Source of the DNA: Synergistaceae bacterium
Lineage (GTDB): Bacteria > Synergistota > Synergistia > Synergistales > 79-D21
Length of the DNA stretch: 39,005 nucleotides
Assembly (NCBI GenBank): GCA_012517195.1
Contig: JAAYVK010000074.1
Location: 1 to 39,005, forward strand
Direction of reading: 5' to 3'
The stretch's first letter is position 1. Each line of letters starts with the position of its first letter. Position numbers and translations under genes: made by a program. Shown here in pieces: positions 17,014 through 25,847 of this stretch. The notes under the pieces are model-generated. The model did no database searches. It had not been told where the DNA came from and saw only the letters and a program-made list of their open reading frames with translations.

Positions 17014-17964
17014 TTGGATAAGAACCCCGCTGTCAACGGGAAAGAGGGCCGAAAACGGAACCTGAGGTGGGGCTATTGGGCGCTGTTCGTCGCGATCCTG
17101 GCCGGGAGCGCAGCGGCGTACTTCGCGTGGTGGTCCAATTTCAGGTCTCTGCGCCCGGAGTTTGCTGTCGCAGAACCCCTCTCGATCCGAGAAAAGGCAC
17201 GGACACGGGGGGTCCTCCTTTGGAGCGAGTCGGTCCTCAGGGCTCCCCAGGAAGGAGTGGTTCATTACCCGCAGGGAACCGAGGCTGTCCGCGTTTCGAA
17301 AAACGAAGTCGTGGCGGAAGTGGTTTCCGGGAACAGCAGATCGGTTATCCGCGCCCCGTATTCGGGGTATTTCGTGCCCGGCCTGGACGGGCTCGAGGGA
17401 AAGTGGAACTTCTCTGACCTGTGGCCGGGAGACGGTCAGCTGCCGGGCGCAGCCACTTTCAGGAGGATTGCGGAGGGAAGCCGCATCAGGAAGGGAGATC
17501 CCCTGGGAAAAATCCTCCCGCAGCCGCAGGAATTGAGGGCAATTGCCTATGTTGAGGCGGACCGGGCAGTAAGAAAACAGATTGAGAACGGGATGCTTCT
17601 GTTCGCGCTTTCCCTGGAGAGACCGCAGCGGGCCTCGGTCAGGGCGGTTCAGGATTTCGGTCCGAAAGTGAAGGTCTACCTGAGTCTTCCTTCCTTCCCG
17701 CTCGGGATCTCCTTGACAAGGGAGCTGGAAATCGAGTTTTTCCAGGGGGAAGAAAAGGGCGTTGTCCTGCCGGAGAGCGCGATTCTCCAGAAGGAAGGGA
17801 AAATGGGTGTTTTCGCGTTTGTTTCGGGCAAGCTTGAATATCGTCCCGTCCTTGGCCTGCCGCTGCCCGGAGCCCGCTTCCTGGTTACCGAGGGGCTCCG
17901 GCCCGGTGATCTGGTTCTGACCCGAGCCGAGGCAGGAGCAGAAAGGAAGGTTTTGCTCTGGTGA
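17014..17964 (+). CDS. HlyD/adaptor-like single-pass membrane protein in the yggS-sepF-divIVA cluster
   Basis: A 316-residue protein with one membrane segment at about residues 15-37 and a large extracytoplasmic part. That part contains two lipoyl-like, beta-rich half motifs (LRAPQEGVVHYPQGTEAVRV and IRAPYSGYFV) and a C-terminal beta-barrel region, as in HlyD/periplasmic adaptor proteins, but no ABC transporter or outer-membrane channel is adjacent. TTG at 17014 is preferred because GGAGG lies eight bases before it; an in-frame ATG at 16981 would overlap nrdJ. Its stop overlaps the yggS start (GTGA). As I recall, similar adaptor-like genes precede yggS/sepF in some clostridia, so a role near the division machinery or envelope is possible but unproven. 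Confidence 0.68.
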   Translation: MDKNPAVNGKEGRKRNLRWGYWALFVAILAGSAAAYFAWWSNFRSLRPEFAVAEPLSIREKARTRGVLLWSESVLRAPQEGVVHYPQGTEAVRVSKNEVVAEVVSGNSRSVIRAPYSGYFVPGLDGLEGKWNFSDLWPGDGQLPGAATFRRIAEGSRIRKGDPLGKILPQPQELRAIAYVEADRAVRKQIENGMLLFALSLERPQRASVRAVQDFGPKVKVYLSLPSFPLGISLTRELEIEFFQGEEKGVVLPESAILQKEGKMGVFAFVSGKLEYRPVLGLPLPGARFLVTEGLRPGDLVLTRAEAGAERKVLLW

Positions 17965-18653
17965 TCGACCTGGAAAAGCGATGCGCGGAAATCCGCTCAC
18001 GAATCGACAAAGCCGCCCGGAAAGCCGGAAGGAACCCGGAAGGAATCGAGCTGATGGCGGTGACAAAGACGCGGGAACTTCCGGAGCTGATCGAGGCATG
18101 GGAGGTCGGGCTACGTCTTTTCGGCGAAAACAGGGTCCAGGAGGCGGCGCGGAAAATTGCTTCCTGGCCAGCGGAGCGCCGGGCGCAATGGAGACTGATC
18201 GGAAACCTGCAGAGAAACAAGGCCAGGAAAGCCCTTGAACTCTTCTCGAGGATCGATTCCCTGGACCGCCTGGAGCTGGCCTTTGACCTGCAGCGGGTTC
18301 TTTCTGAAACCAACCGGAAGATCGATGTCCTGATTGAAGTGAATACCTCGGGGGAACCCTCAAAGCACGGAATAGCTCCGAATGGCCTTGAGGAATTGCT
18401 GGAAGGGGTGCTGCAACGCTGCCCGAACCTCACCGTGAGGGGGCTGATGACCCTGGGCCCGCTGAATGCCGACCCCGGGGAAGTGGCCGCTTCCTTTTCC
18501 TTGCTGAGAGAGTTGCGGGACAGGGTGTCGAAGGAGTTTGGACTGGAAATGCCCGAGTTGTCGATGGGCATGTCGGATGATTTCGAGATTGCAATCGAGC
18601 AGGGCAGCACCTGTGTGCGCCTCGGACGCGCCCTTTTTGGGCCTAGGGAGTAG
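17961..18653 (+). CDS. YggS-family PLP homeostasis protein
   Basis: A 230-residue member of the YggS/PROSC (YlmE) family, which binds pyridoxal phosphate and helps keep free PLP and amino-acid pools in balance; it has no proven catalytic activity. The fold is that of the alanine racemase N-terminal barrel, with the PLP lysine at Lys36 in MAVTKT. The conserved LFGENRVQEA, WRLIGNLQRNKAR, VNTSGEPSKHG, GLMTLGP and LSMGMSDDFEIAI segments are all present. The start is GTG overlapping the upstream stop. It stands before sepF and divIVA, the same arrangement as ylmE-ylmF-divIVA in Firmicutes. Confidence 0.95.
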   Translation: MIDLEKRCAEIRSRIDKAARKAGRNPEGIELMAVTKTRELPELIEAWEVGLRLFGENRVQEAARKIASWPAERRAQWRLIGNLQRNKARKALELFSRIDSLDRLELAFDLQRVLSETNRKIDVLIEVNTSGEPSKHGIAPNGLEELLEGVLQRCPNLTVRGLMTLGPLNADPGEVAASFSLLRELRDRVSKEFGLEMPELSMGMSDDFEIAIEQGSTCVRLGRALFGPRE

Positions 18654-18669
18654 AGGAGGTGGACGGATT

Positions 18670-19098
18670 TTGTGGGAAAAGTTCCTGGCATTTCTTGGCC
18701 TTATTGAAGAAGATGACGAATACGAAGACGAAGAAGATCTGCGGGGCAGCGATTGGGAGGAGCGGAAACGGAGGGTTTTTCAGCCTGCGATCGGGAAAGC
18801 GGCTGTGATCCTTGTGAGAGGTCAGACTGCCGTTGAAAGGAAAGACGAACTTCTTGAAGCCCTTCGGATGGGGCAGATGGTGATCCTGGACCTCCGGGCG
18901 GTCGACCTGGAACCGGGGCAGGGACTTCTTGATTTCGTCTGTGGAGCCGTCTACTCGACGCAGGGAAAAGTAATCCGGGTTGCCCCGGGGGTTTTCCTTG
19001 CCACGCCGCACAGCCGCCTGCTGGAAACGTGGGAGGAACGGATGACGGAAACGGAGCCTGCCCCCGGCGGGGAGGAAGAGGGGGCGTGTGAAGCATGA
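18670..19098 (+). CDS. sepF: Cell division protein SepF
   Basis: SepF binds FtsZ and membranes and helps assemble the Z ring. The 142-residue product begins with an amphipathic helix (WEKFLAFLGL) followed by an acidic linker (EEDDEYEDEED), then the globular SepF domain with AAVILVRGQ, MVILDLRAVD and GAVYSTQGKVIRVAPGVFLATP. The start is a TTG at 18670 with GAGGAGGT about nine bases upstream; it gives the typical short N-terminal membrane helix. In-frame codons further upstream overlap yggS and are not expected. The stop overlaps the divIVA start as ATGA. Confidence 0.9.
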   Translation: MWEKFLAFLGLIEEDDEYEDEEDLRGSDWEERKRRVFQPAIGKAAVILVRGQTAVERKDELLEALRMGQMVILDLRAVDLEPGQGLLDFVCGAVYSTQGKVIRVAPGVFLATPHSRLLETWEERMTETEPAPGGEEEGACEA

Positions 19099-19571
19099 AC
19101 GGTCTTTTCACCCCGATCGACATCCAGCAGCAATCCTTCCGGCGGGCCCTGCGAGGCTATGACCCGGAAGAGGTTGACGAGTTCCTTGACAGGGTTGCGG
19201 AAAGCGTCCAGGGTTACGTTGAAAAAATCCGAGAACTAGAAAGAAAACTGGAAGTTGCGGAGGAGCAGATCCAGGAATGCCGCGAACTGAAACATTCATT
19301 GAATGAAGCGATCCTTTTCGCCCAGCAGAGCGCGGAGGAAAAGATCAAATCGGCCGCCCAGCAGGCTGAGCTGACGCTGAAGGAAGCTCGGGCCAAAGCG
19401 GATTCAATCCTCGAAGAAGCCCGGATGCGCATCGAGGAGCAAAAGAGGGAGATCGGCCGGCTAAGCCAGGTTCGTCAGCAGTTTGTCGCTGAGATGAAAG
19501 GAACGCTGTCGAAGTTCGAGACCCTCGTGGGCCTTGTTTCGGAAAGCCCGAAAGCGGAAGAGAAAAGGTGA
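19095..19571 (+). CDS. divIVA: DivIVA-domain cell division/polarity protein
   Basis: A 158-residue coiled-coil protein. The DivIVA N-terminal lipid-binding region is clear (FTPIDIQQQSFRRALRGYDPEEVDEFLDRV), and from about residue 38 onward the sequence is one long heptad-rich coiled coil to residue 140. DivIVA proteins sense membrane curvature and mark poles or septa. Start and stop overlap sepF and recG, so the gene is embedded in one long translationally coupled run. The C-terminus lacks the extended tail of some DivIVA proteins. Confidence 0.93.
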   Translation: MNGLFTPIDIQQQSFRRALRGYDPEEVDEFLDRVAESVQGYVEKIRELERKLEVAEEQIQECRELKHSLNEAILFAQQSAEEKIKSAAQQAELTLKEARAKADSILEEARMRIEEQKREIGRLSQVRQQFVAEMKGTLSKFETLVGLVSESPKAEEKR

Positions 19572-21643
19572 AGGAAAAAACACTTGGGCTCGAATCTTCG
19601 GTCCTGACGATCAAAGGTGTTGGAAAGGCCCGTGAACAGATCTTGAGGTCGCTTGGGGTTTACACCCTGAGGGACCTTTTTCTCTATTTCCCGCAAAGAT
19701 ACGAGGACCGGAGAAGGGTTTCACGGATTTTAGAGCTTCAGGAGAGAAAGCCGGCACTTCTGGCCGGAACGCTGACTTGCGTGAGTCTTTCGAAATGGGG
19801 GAACGCTTCAGGAGGAAAGATTCGGTCTGTTCTTTCGGCGGTCATCGAAGACCAGGGTGAAACTCTCTCCGTCAAGGTGTTCAATGGAGGCGCCATGGCT
19901 TCGCGGCTGTCGGAAGGGATGAGAGTTTCTCTCTTCGGAAGGGCCGAAAGGGGAAAGAACGGCTGGGAAATGATCAACCCGGAGATCAGGATTCTCGATG
20001 GAAACGAGTTGCCGGAAACCGGGATCTTTCCGGTCTACCCGCTCGCGTCCGGGTTGAAGCAGCAGACCCTGAGAAAAATGATGAAGGGGCTTTTCGAGGG
20101 AGAGACTGCCAAGCTGCTGAAGGAAACCCTGCCCGAAGACCTGAGGAAACGCCAGGAACTCGTTGGGCTGCGGGAGGCGATCGAAAACCTCCATTTCCCG
20201 ATGGATGAAAAAGCCTGGAAGGCAGGACGAAAACGGATCGTCTTTGAAGAGCTATTCCAGCTGCAGCTAAAGCACAGAAAAGCCCGGCTTCAGCATGCCG
20301 CCCTCCGAAGGGCACCAATCATCCGGGCCGGTGAGCGGACGAGAGCGTTCCTGGAGCGAGGACTGCCTTTTCGCCTTACGGACGGGCAAAGGCGGGCCCT
20401 GGAAGAGATTCTGGAAGACCTGGGAAATCCTGTCCCAATGAGGAGACTGCTCCACGGTGAAGTGGGAAGCGGCAAGACGGCCGTTGCTCTCGGAGCGGCG
20501 ATGGCCGCTGTCGAATCGGGACTGCAGGTGGCTTTTATGGTTCCGACTGAAGTGCTTGCCCGGCAGCACTACCAGAGAACGAAGGGGCTTTTTTCCGCGG
20601 TCGGGGCGAAGTGCTGGCTACTGGCAGGAAGGGAAGCCTCCAGGGAACGGCAACGGCGCCTTGCTCAGGTTGAGGAGGGGACTTGCGGAATGCTTTTTGG
20701 AACACAGGCCCTTTTCCAGGAAAAGACCGCCGTGAAGAACCTCGGACTTGTGATCATCGATGAGCAGCACCGTTTCGGTGTTTCCCAGAAAGCCGCCCTC
20801 CTGGGAAAAGGGAACTCGCCCCACCTCCTGGTGATGTCCGCAACACCGATTCCGCGGTCCCTTGCCCTGACCGCGTACGGTGAACTGGACCTGACCCGCC
20901 TGAATGGGACGCTTCCGGGAAGAAAGCCCGTACGGACCTATCTCATTGAAAAGCGGCAACTAAAGGCCCTGTTCAAGCGGATTCGGGAGGAAGTGATTTC
21001 GGGAGGCCAGGTCCTGTGGGTCTGTCCTCTGCTGGAAGAAACGGCCCAACGGAAAGCGGTGCCGGTTACGGAGAGGTTGAAGGAAATCCGGAATGTTCTG
21101 CCCGATCTGCCATCCGGCTGGATTCACGGGAAAATGGATCCCCGGGAAAAAGAGGAAGCCGTGAGGGACTTCGAGGACGGAAACCTGAAGATCCTGGTCT
21201 CAACCACGGTGGTCGAGGTCGGGATCGATCTTCCGGGGGCCACACTGATCGTCGTGGAAAATGCAGAGTGCTTCGGCCTTTCTCAGCTTCATCAGCTTCG
21301 AGGACGGGTTGGCCGGGGGAACCGCGAGGGAGTCTGCGTTCTCCTCGTTCCTTCAAAAAACGAAAGTGCGGTGGAACGGCTGTCGATTTTCCTGGAAACG
21401 AACGACGGGTTCGCCCTCGCGGAGGAGGATTTGCGATTGAGGGGACCAGGGGCTCTTTGCGGGATTCGGCAGCACGGGCTGACGGAATTCAGGCTTGCCG
21501 ATCCGCTCCATGACCGTGTCCTGCTGGAAAAGGCCAGAGAGGAAGCCCAACGGTTGCAGCCGGAAGAGGAGTTGCTGGATCTCTCCTCCTGGGTTTGCCG
21601 TGGATCCGGGGAAGGAGATTCAGAATGCCCGTTTCTGGGGTGA
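19568..21643 (+). CDS. recG: ATP-dependent DNA helicase RecG
   Basis: RecG remodels stalled replication forks and branch-migrates Holliday junctions. The 691-residue protein has an N-terminal wedge region starting with KGVGKAREQILRSLGV (helix-hairpin-helix-like) and an OB fold near 65-150. The helicase core has Walker A HGEVGSGKTAVAL (Lys303), DEQH box at 398-401 in IIDEQHRFG, MSATPIPRSL, and motifs V/VI (STTVVEVGIDLPGA, QLRGRVGRG). The C-terminal RecG segment follows. GTG at 19568 overlaps the divIVA stop. Length is normal for the family (about 680-700). Confidence 0.96.
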   Translation: MKEKTLGLESSVLTIKGVGKAREQILRSLGVYTLRDLFLYFPQRYEDRRRVSRILELQERKPALLAGTLTCVSLSKWGNASGGKIRSVLSAVIEDQGETLSVKVFNGGAMASRLSEGMRVSLFGRAERGKNGWEMINPEIRILDGNELPETGIFPVYPLASGLKQQTLRKMMKGLFEGETAKLLKETLPEDLRKRQELVGLREAIENLHFPMDEKAWKAGRKRIVFEELFQLQLKHRKARLQHAALRRAPIIRAGERTRAFLERGLPFRLTDGQRRALEEILEDLGNPVPMRRLLHGEVGSGKTAVALGAAMAAVESGLQVAFMVPTEVLARQHYQRTKGLFSAVGAKCWLLAGREASRERQRRLAQVEEGTCGMLFGTQALFQEKTAVKNLGLVIIDEQHRFGVSQKAALLGKGNSPHLLVMSATPIPRSLALTAYGELDLTRLNGTLPGRKPVRTYLIEKRQLKALFKRIREEVISGGQVLWVCPLLEETAQRKAVPVTERLKEIRNVLPDLPSGWIHGKMDPREKEEAVRDFEDGNLKILVSTTVVEVGIDLPGATLIVVENAECFGLSQLHQLRGRVGRGNREGVCVLLVPSKNESAVERLSIFLETNDGFALAEEDLRLRGPGALCGIRQHGLTEFRLADPLHDRVLLEKAREEAQRLQPEEELLDLSSWVCRGSGEGDSECPFLG

Positions 21644-22080
21644 GGAAATTAGGCGGGAAACAGCGACTTCAAGAGGCGTTGGCCGGTCATCTGCTCAGGT
21701 GGCCGAAAACCGTCGAGCAGGCGAGGAAATGGCTGGAAAAGCACAAAGCTGGAAAACAGGAGGCCGAGGAAATCCTTTCCGACCTGATCCTCGCTGGGTT
21801 TCTGAATGATTCCCTTTATGCACGCCTCTTCGTCGAGGGACATTCCTCCTGGGGGGCCGATCGCCTCAGGCATGAACTGAGACGGAGGGGAATCGACGCA
21901 GCCCTAGCAGCTGCGGCCATTGAGGAGGCCGCGGATCCCGGGGCTGCGGAAGAGCTGGTCCGGGAATGGAGAAAAGACGGGGTCGATGACAGGAAGATCG
22001 CAGGGAGGCTGGCGAGAAGGGGATTCCCTTCCAGGGAAGTCTGGAAGGCCATGAATTCTTCTTGTCCAGGAGCGGAATAG
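21625..22080 (+). CDS. recX: RecX-family regulatory protein
   Basis: RecX proteins modulate RecA filaments. The 151-residue product shows the tandem three-helix RecX repeats: KTVEQARKWLEKHK, then FLNDSLYARLFVEGHSSWGADRLRHELRRRGID, and a shorter third repeat with VDDRKIAGRLARRGF. The ATG at 21625 is chosen for the AAGGAGA site just upstream; it overlaps the end of recG by 19 bases. recA is not in the window, so RecX is identified by family only. It is the last gene of the coupled run that starts after nrdJ. Confidence 0.86.
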   Translation: MPVSGVRKLGGKQRLQEALAGHLLRWPKTVEQARKWLEKHKAGKQEAEEILSDLILAGFLNDSLYARLFVEGHSSWGADRLRHELRRRGIDAALAAAAIEEAADPGAAEELVREWRKDGVDDRKIAGRLARRGFPSREVWKAMNSSCPGAE

Positions 22081-22090
22081 AAGCTAGAAT
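22062..22090 (+). promoter_or_regulatory. Candidate promoter for rny-ymdB-spoVS
   Basis: TTGTCC (22062-22067, inside the end of recX) and TAGAAT (22085-22090) are 17 bases apart; the -10 matches consensus at five positions and the -35 at four. It would give an mRNA leader of about 80 bases before the rny start. Confidence 0.48.
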
Positions 22091-22177
22091 ACCCTTGGAA
22101 ACACGGTGTCCTGTCAACGACAAACGACAATCAGGCAGCATGCCGAACTTTGACAAATGAACAGGGGTGAAAGATGC

Positions 22178-23707
22178 ATGTCGTTTATTGCACTTGCGGC
22201 AGCGGTCGCTTTCGGCCTTGCCATTGGATATTTGGTGCGCAGGTACCAGGACGAAAGGGCATTGCAGGGGGCTGGAACTCAGGCCCAGAAGCTGATCAAG
22301 GACGCGATCTCCGAGGGAGAAGCCAGGAAAAAGGAACTTCTCGCGGAGGGCAAGGAGGAAGTCCAGCGCCTGAAGCAGGAAGCGGATCGGGAAATTCGAG
22401 AAAGGAAGGCCGAGCTTCAGAGGCAGGAGCGCCGGCTGGAACAGAAAGACGAAAACCTTGATCGGAAGCTGGAATCCCTCTCGAAGAAGGAAGAGGAGCT
22501 CAGGGCAAAGCAGGAAGAAGCGCAGCGCCGGCTCGATGAAATCGAAACACTCAAACAGCAGCAGATCGAACGCCTGGAAGAGGTCGCAGCCCTGACCCGG
22601 GAGGAGGCGCGGGCGATCCTCCTAAAGGAAGTGGAGGAGGAAGCCGGGCATTTCATCGGACTTCGGCTCAAGGAGCTGGAGGAAAAGGCGAAGAGAGAAT
22701 CCGAAAGAAAGGCACGGGAATACATCGCCACCGCGATTCAGAGATGCGCTGTTGAACAGACTTCCGAGATCGCCGTCAGCGTTGTCAGCCTCCCCTCGGA
22801 TGAGATGAAGGGGAGGATCATCGGACGGGAAGGGCGGAATATCCGGACATTTGAAACGATTACCGGAGTCGACCTGATTGTTGACGACACGCCGGAAGCG
22901 GTTGCGCTGAGCAGTTTTGACCCGGTCCGCCGGGAGGTGGCCCGCCTTTCCCTGGAGAGGCTCGTTGTCGATGGGCGGATTCACCCGGCGAGGATCGAAG
23001 AGGTCGTGGACAAGGCAAGGAAGGACGTCGAGGAAATGATCCTCGAAGCGGGAGAAAACGCACTCCTGGAGGCCGGCGTCAAGAACCTGCACCCGGAACT
23101 GCTCAATATTCTAGGGCAGCTTCGCTTCCGCAACAGCTACGGTCAGAATGCCCTGGCCCATAGCCTTGAAGTTGCCCACATTGCCGGGATCATGGCGGCC
23201 GAGCTGGGGCTTGACGAGGCTCTCGCAAGACGGGCGGGGCTTCTGCATGACATCGGGAAGGCGGTCGATCACGCGGTCGAAGGACCGCACGCGAGCATCG
23301 GGGCAGATCTCGCGAGGCGTCACGGCGAAAGCCTCGAGGTGGTCAATGCGATTGCCTCTCACCACGAGGACGAAGAACCCCAGACCCTCTATGCGGTCCT
23401 GGTGGCTGCTGCGGATGCAGTCAGTGCGGCCCGGCCGGGAGCCCGGCGGGAAAGCCTTGATGCGTATGTCAAGAGGCTGGAGAAGCTGGAACAGATTGCA
23501 AAGACGTTTAATGGAGTGACGAAGGCTTTTGCGATGCAGGCCGGAAGGGAAGTCCGGATCATGGTGAACCCCGGAATTGCCGATGACGGTGAGATCCAGA
23601 AACTGGCCTACGACATCGCGAGAAAAATCGAGAACGAAATGAAGTACCCGGGACAGATCAAGGTGACCGTCATCCGGGAATCCAGGGCCTTCGAATACGC
23701 AAAGTAG
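22178..23707 (+). CDS. rny: Ribonuclease Y
   Basis: Membrane-anchored endoribonuclease that starts mRNA decay. The 509-residue protein has an N-terminal membrane helix (residues 2-22), a long charged coiled coil from about 25 to 190, a KH RNA-binding domain ([21 protein letters not shown]) and an HD metal-dependent catalytic domain ([13 protein letters not shown], then [11 protein letters not shown]). ATG at 22178 is preferred to an in-frame ATG seven codons earlier because AGGGGTGA sits eight bases before it and it brings the membrane helix to the N-terminus. ymdB follows after seven bases, the usual pairing in many Gram-positive-like genomes. Confidence 0.97.
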   Translation: MSFIALAAAVAFGLAIGYLVRRYQDERALQGAGTQAQKLIKDAISEGEARKKELLAEGKEEVQRLKQEADREIRERKAELQRQERRLEQKDENLDRKLESLSKKEEELRAKQEEAQRRLDEIETLKQQQIERLEEVAALTREEARAILLKEVEEEAGHFIGLRLKELEEKAKRESERKAREYIATAIQRCAVEQTSEIAVSVVSLPSDEMKGRIIGREGRNIRTFETITGVDLIVDDTPEAVALSSFDPVRREVARLSLERLVVDGRIHPARIEEVVDKARKDVEEMILEAGENALLEAGVKNLHPELLNILGQLRFRNSYGQNALAHSLEVAHIAGIMAAELGLDEALARRAGLLHDIGKAVDHAVEGPHASIGADLARRHGESLEVVNAIASHHEDEEPQTLYAVLVAAADAVSAARPGARRESLDAYVKRLEKLEQIAKTFNGVTKAFAMQAGREVRIMVNPGIADDGEIQKLAYDIARKIENEMKYPGQIKVTVIRESRAFEYAK

Positions 23708-23714
23708 GAACGGC

Positions 23715-24494
23715 ATGAAGATCCTTTTTATCGGTGACATCGTCGGAAGCCCGGGCAGAAAGGCCGTTGCGGCCCTTCTGCCCCGTCTTCGAAAGGAAGC
23801 CGGCCCCTTCGATTTTGTGCTTGCAAACGGGGAGAACGCGGCAGCGGGGTTCGGCCTGACCGAAAGGGTCTTTCAGGAAATCCTGGATCTGGGGGTCGAT
23901 TGCCTGACTTCAGGCAACCATATCTGGGACAAACGGGAGTTTCTGGAAATCCTTGCGGCTGAAGACCGTATCCTTCGGCCAGCGAATTACCCCCCTGGCT
24001 GCCCCGGACTGGGAGTAGCCCTGCTGGAACGGGGGAAAAGGCGGCTTGCAGTGGTCAATCTCCAGGGAAGAGTCTTCATGCCGGTGATCGACTGTCCTTT
24101 CCGGGCAGCCGATGCGATTTTGCAGGATGAACGAATGCCCCGGTGCGTCCTTGTCGATTTTCATGCCGAGGCCACCTCTGAAAAGAGAGCCCTGGCCCTT
24201 TACCTTGACGGGAGGGTTTCTGCCGTGATTGGGACGCATACGCATGTCCAGACCGCGGACGAGTCCATCCTTCATGGCGGCACAGCCTACCAGACGGATT
24301 GCGGGATGACCGGCGGGCATGGCGGAGTCATCGGCATGAAAAGAGAAGGGGTCCTGCCCCGTTTTCTAACCGGGATGCCCACCAGGTTTGAGGTGTGCGA
24401 AGAAGGAATCCGACTGAACGGGGTACTGCTTGAAATTGATGATGAAACCGGGAGGGCACTTGACATCCGAAGGATCGACATTCCCCTCGACTGA
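23715..24494 (+). CDS. ymdB: YmdB-family metallophosphoesterase
   Basis: A 259-residue phosphodiesterase of the YmdB/DR1281 (TIGR00282) family; relatives hydrolyse 2',3'-cyclic nucleotides and influence gene expression and surface behaviour. Metal ligands are visible in the GDIVGSPG, ANGENAA, SGNHIWDK and GTHTHVQTAD motifs, and the family-typical TDCGMTGGHGGVIGM segment is present. It is closely linked to rny, as in Bacillus, which supports a link with RNA turnover. The ATG lies just after the rny stop, preceded by GGAACGGC, a weak binding site, so translation may depend on coupling to rny. Confidence 0.92.
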   Translation: MKILFIGDIVGSPGRKAVAALLPRLRKEAGPFDFVLANGENAAAGFGLTERVFQEILDLGVDCLTSGNHIWDKREFLEILAAEDRILRPANYPPGCPGLGVALLERGKRRLAVVNLQGRVFMPVIDCPFRAADAILQDERMPRCVLVDFHAEATSEKRALALYLDGRVSAVIGTHTHVQTADESILHGGTAYQTDCGMTGGHGGVIGMKREGVLPRFLTGMPTRFEVCEEGIRLNGVLLEIDDETGRALDIRRIDIPLD

Positions 24495-24534
24495 ACCCGA
24501 ATGGGAAGATTCGACGTTGAAGGGTGTGAGAGGC

Positions 24535-24801
24535 GTGGCAGTCGAAACGCTGAAGGTGGGCGCAACGAGCAATCCCAATACGGTGGCGGGGGCGATCGCT
24601 GCGGTCATCCGTTCCGGGAGGGAAGCCGAAATACACGCGATCGGCGCGGGCGCCGTGAACCAGGGGGTCAAGGCTATCGTGGTGGCCAGGGGCTATCTTG
24701 CTCAGAACGGAATCGATCTCTGCTTCATTCCAGCCTTTTCCGAAATCGAGATCGACGGGACTCCCCGGACGGCAGTCAAACTCCTGATCCGGGCAAGGTA
24801 G
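24535..24801 (+). CDS. spoVS: Stage V sporulation protein S (SpoVS)
   Basis: Small AlbA-like protein of the SpoVS family, about 88 residues, beginning VETLKVGATSNPNTVAGAIA, with the conserved EIHAIGAGAVNQGVKAI and IPAFSEIEIDG segments and ending in KLLIRAR. SpoVS is known from Bacillus sporulation but is also common in non-sporulating bacteria. GTG at 24535 gives the usual start; TTG at 24517, with GGGAAGA seven bases upstream, would add six residues and cannot be excluded. It follows ymdB and is part of the rny unit; a strong terminator comes right after. Confidence 0.9.
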   Translation: MAVETLKVGATSNPNTVAGAIAAVIRSGREAEIHAIGAGAVNQGVKAIVVARGYLAQNGIDLCFIPAFSEIEIDGTPRTAVKLLIRAR

Positions 24802-24834
24802 AAAAAAGCGGGGCAAGTCTGCCCCGCTTTTTTT
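24802..24834. terminator. Strong bidirectional terminator after spoVS
   Basis: GCGGGGCA (24808-24815) pairs with TGCCCCGC (24820-24827), with six A before and seven T after it. The symmetric A/T tracts let it terminate both the spoVS unit and the opposing hypCDE transcript. Confidence 0.93.
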
Positions 24835-24860
24835 GCACGCTGATTCAGGGCTGGAGGGCT

Positions 24861-25847
24861 TTAGCAGATCCTTGGCAGAATTTCGCCGGCGGGCATGTCG
24901 AGAATCCTGGTTCCGCCGAAGCGCGTGTTCAGCGTAACCCACCCGGGGTGATTCCCGGTCACGGTACCGATCTTTTCAGCGTCTTTCCCGTAGCGGGACC
25001 TGCGAAGCGCCTCCAAAACAGGCTTGGTCTCTTCAGGTGAAACCGCGATCAGCATGCAGCCTTCGCAAGCCAGGTGGAACGGATCGAAACCGAGAAGATC
25101 ACAAACGGAAATCACAGGCGGGGGGACCAAGACGGAACTCTCGTCGATTTCCATCCCGAGGCCGGAGGCTTCCGCCCATTCGCAAAGAACGGTCGCAAGC
25201 CCTCCGCGGGTGCAGTCCCGCATGGCTCTCAAACCATCGAAAGCCAGAAGGGGTTCAATCGTTTCCCAAAGGGGAGCGCAATCGGAGACCAGGCCTTCGC
25301 TTTCAAGACCGTAACGCAAGGCGGCAATCGTGGCCCCGTGAAGACCGATTGGCCCGGTTAGGAGAAGCGAGTCCCCTTCCTGGATTGATGGAATGCCCAA
25401 CGGTGCAGCCCGCGTTGATTTCCCGATCCCGCAGGTTGTCAGAACGAGACCGTCGAGTTGTCCCCTGGGGACCACCTTGGTATCCCCCGTGACGATCCGA
25501 AGCCCGATTCCCGAGCAAATGCCCGCAGCATCCCCGAGATATCCCAGCAGTTCGTTTTCGTCGAAACCCTCTTCTGCAATTACTCCCAAGGCGAGAAAAA
25601 GCGGCCTTGCCCCCCTGCAGGCAAGGTCGTTGACCGTGCCGCATACGGCCAGCTTGCCGATATGCCCGCCTGGAAACGAGAGGGGGGTAACGGTATATCC
25701 ATCGATCGTCATGGCAAGACCCTCTCCCAGGAGGGCGCAATCTTCGAGAGGAAGGTCAGAAGCTGCCCCCGTGGCCTCCAGGATGGCGCTGACAAGGCGT
25801 TGGCTTTGTCTGCCTCCGCTTCCCTGGGAAAGTGAAATCGGCTTCAC
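24861..25847 (-). CDS. hypE: Hydrogenase maturation protein HypE
   Basis: HypE works with HypF to turn a carbamoyl group into the cyanide ligands of the [NiFe] hydrogenase active site. The 328-residue, PurM-like protein carries the glycine-rich segment SQGSGGRQSQ at the start, TPLSFPGGHIGKLAVCGTVNDLA and IVTGDTKVV nucleotide-binding segments, and the essential C-terminal cysteine in the sequence PRIC. The start is GTG at 25847, overlapping the hypD stop as GTGA, preceded by GAGGTGA. It is the last gene of hypC-hypD-hypE. Confidence 0.95.
   Translation of the reverse strand: MKPISLSQGSGGRQSQRLVSAILEATGAASDLPLEDCALLGEGLAMTIDGYTVTPLSFPGGHIGKLAVCGTVNDLACRGARPLFLALGVIAEEGFDENELLGYLGDAAGICSGIGLRIVTGDTKVVPRGQLDGLVLTTCGIGKSTRAAPLGIPSIQEGDSLLLTGPIGLHGATIAALRYGLESEGLVSDCAPLWETIEPLLAFDGLRAMRDCTRGGLATVLCEWAEASGLGMEIDESSVLVPPPVISVCDLLGFDPFHLACEGCMLIAVSPEETKPVLEALRRSRYGKDAEKIGTVTGNHPGWVTLNTRFGGTRILDMPAGEILPRIC

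Noticed and set aside
22150-22178. A perfect TTGACA at 22150 before rny.
   Set aside because: A -10 at the proper distance would fall on the rny start codon (GATGCA at 22173), so it cannot serve the gene as called.
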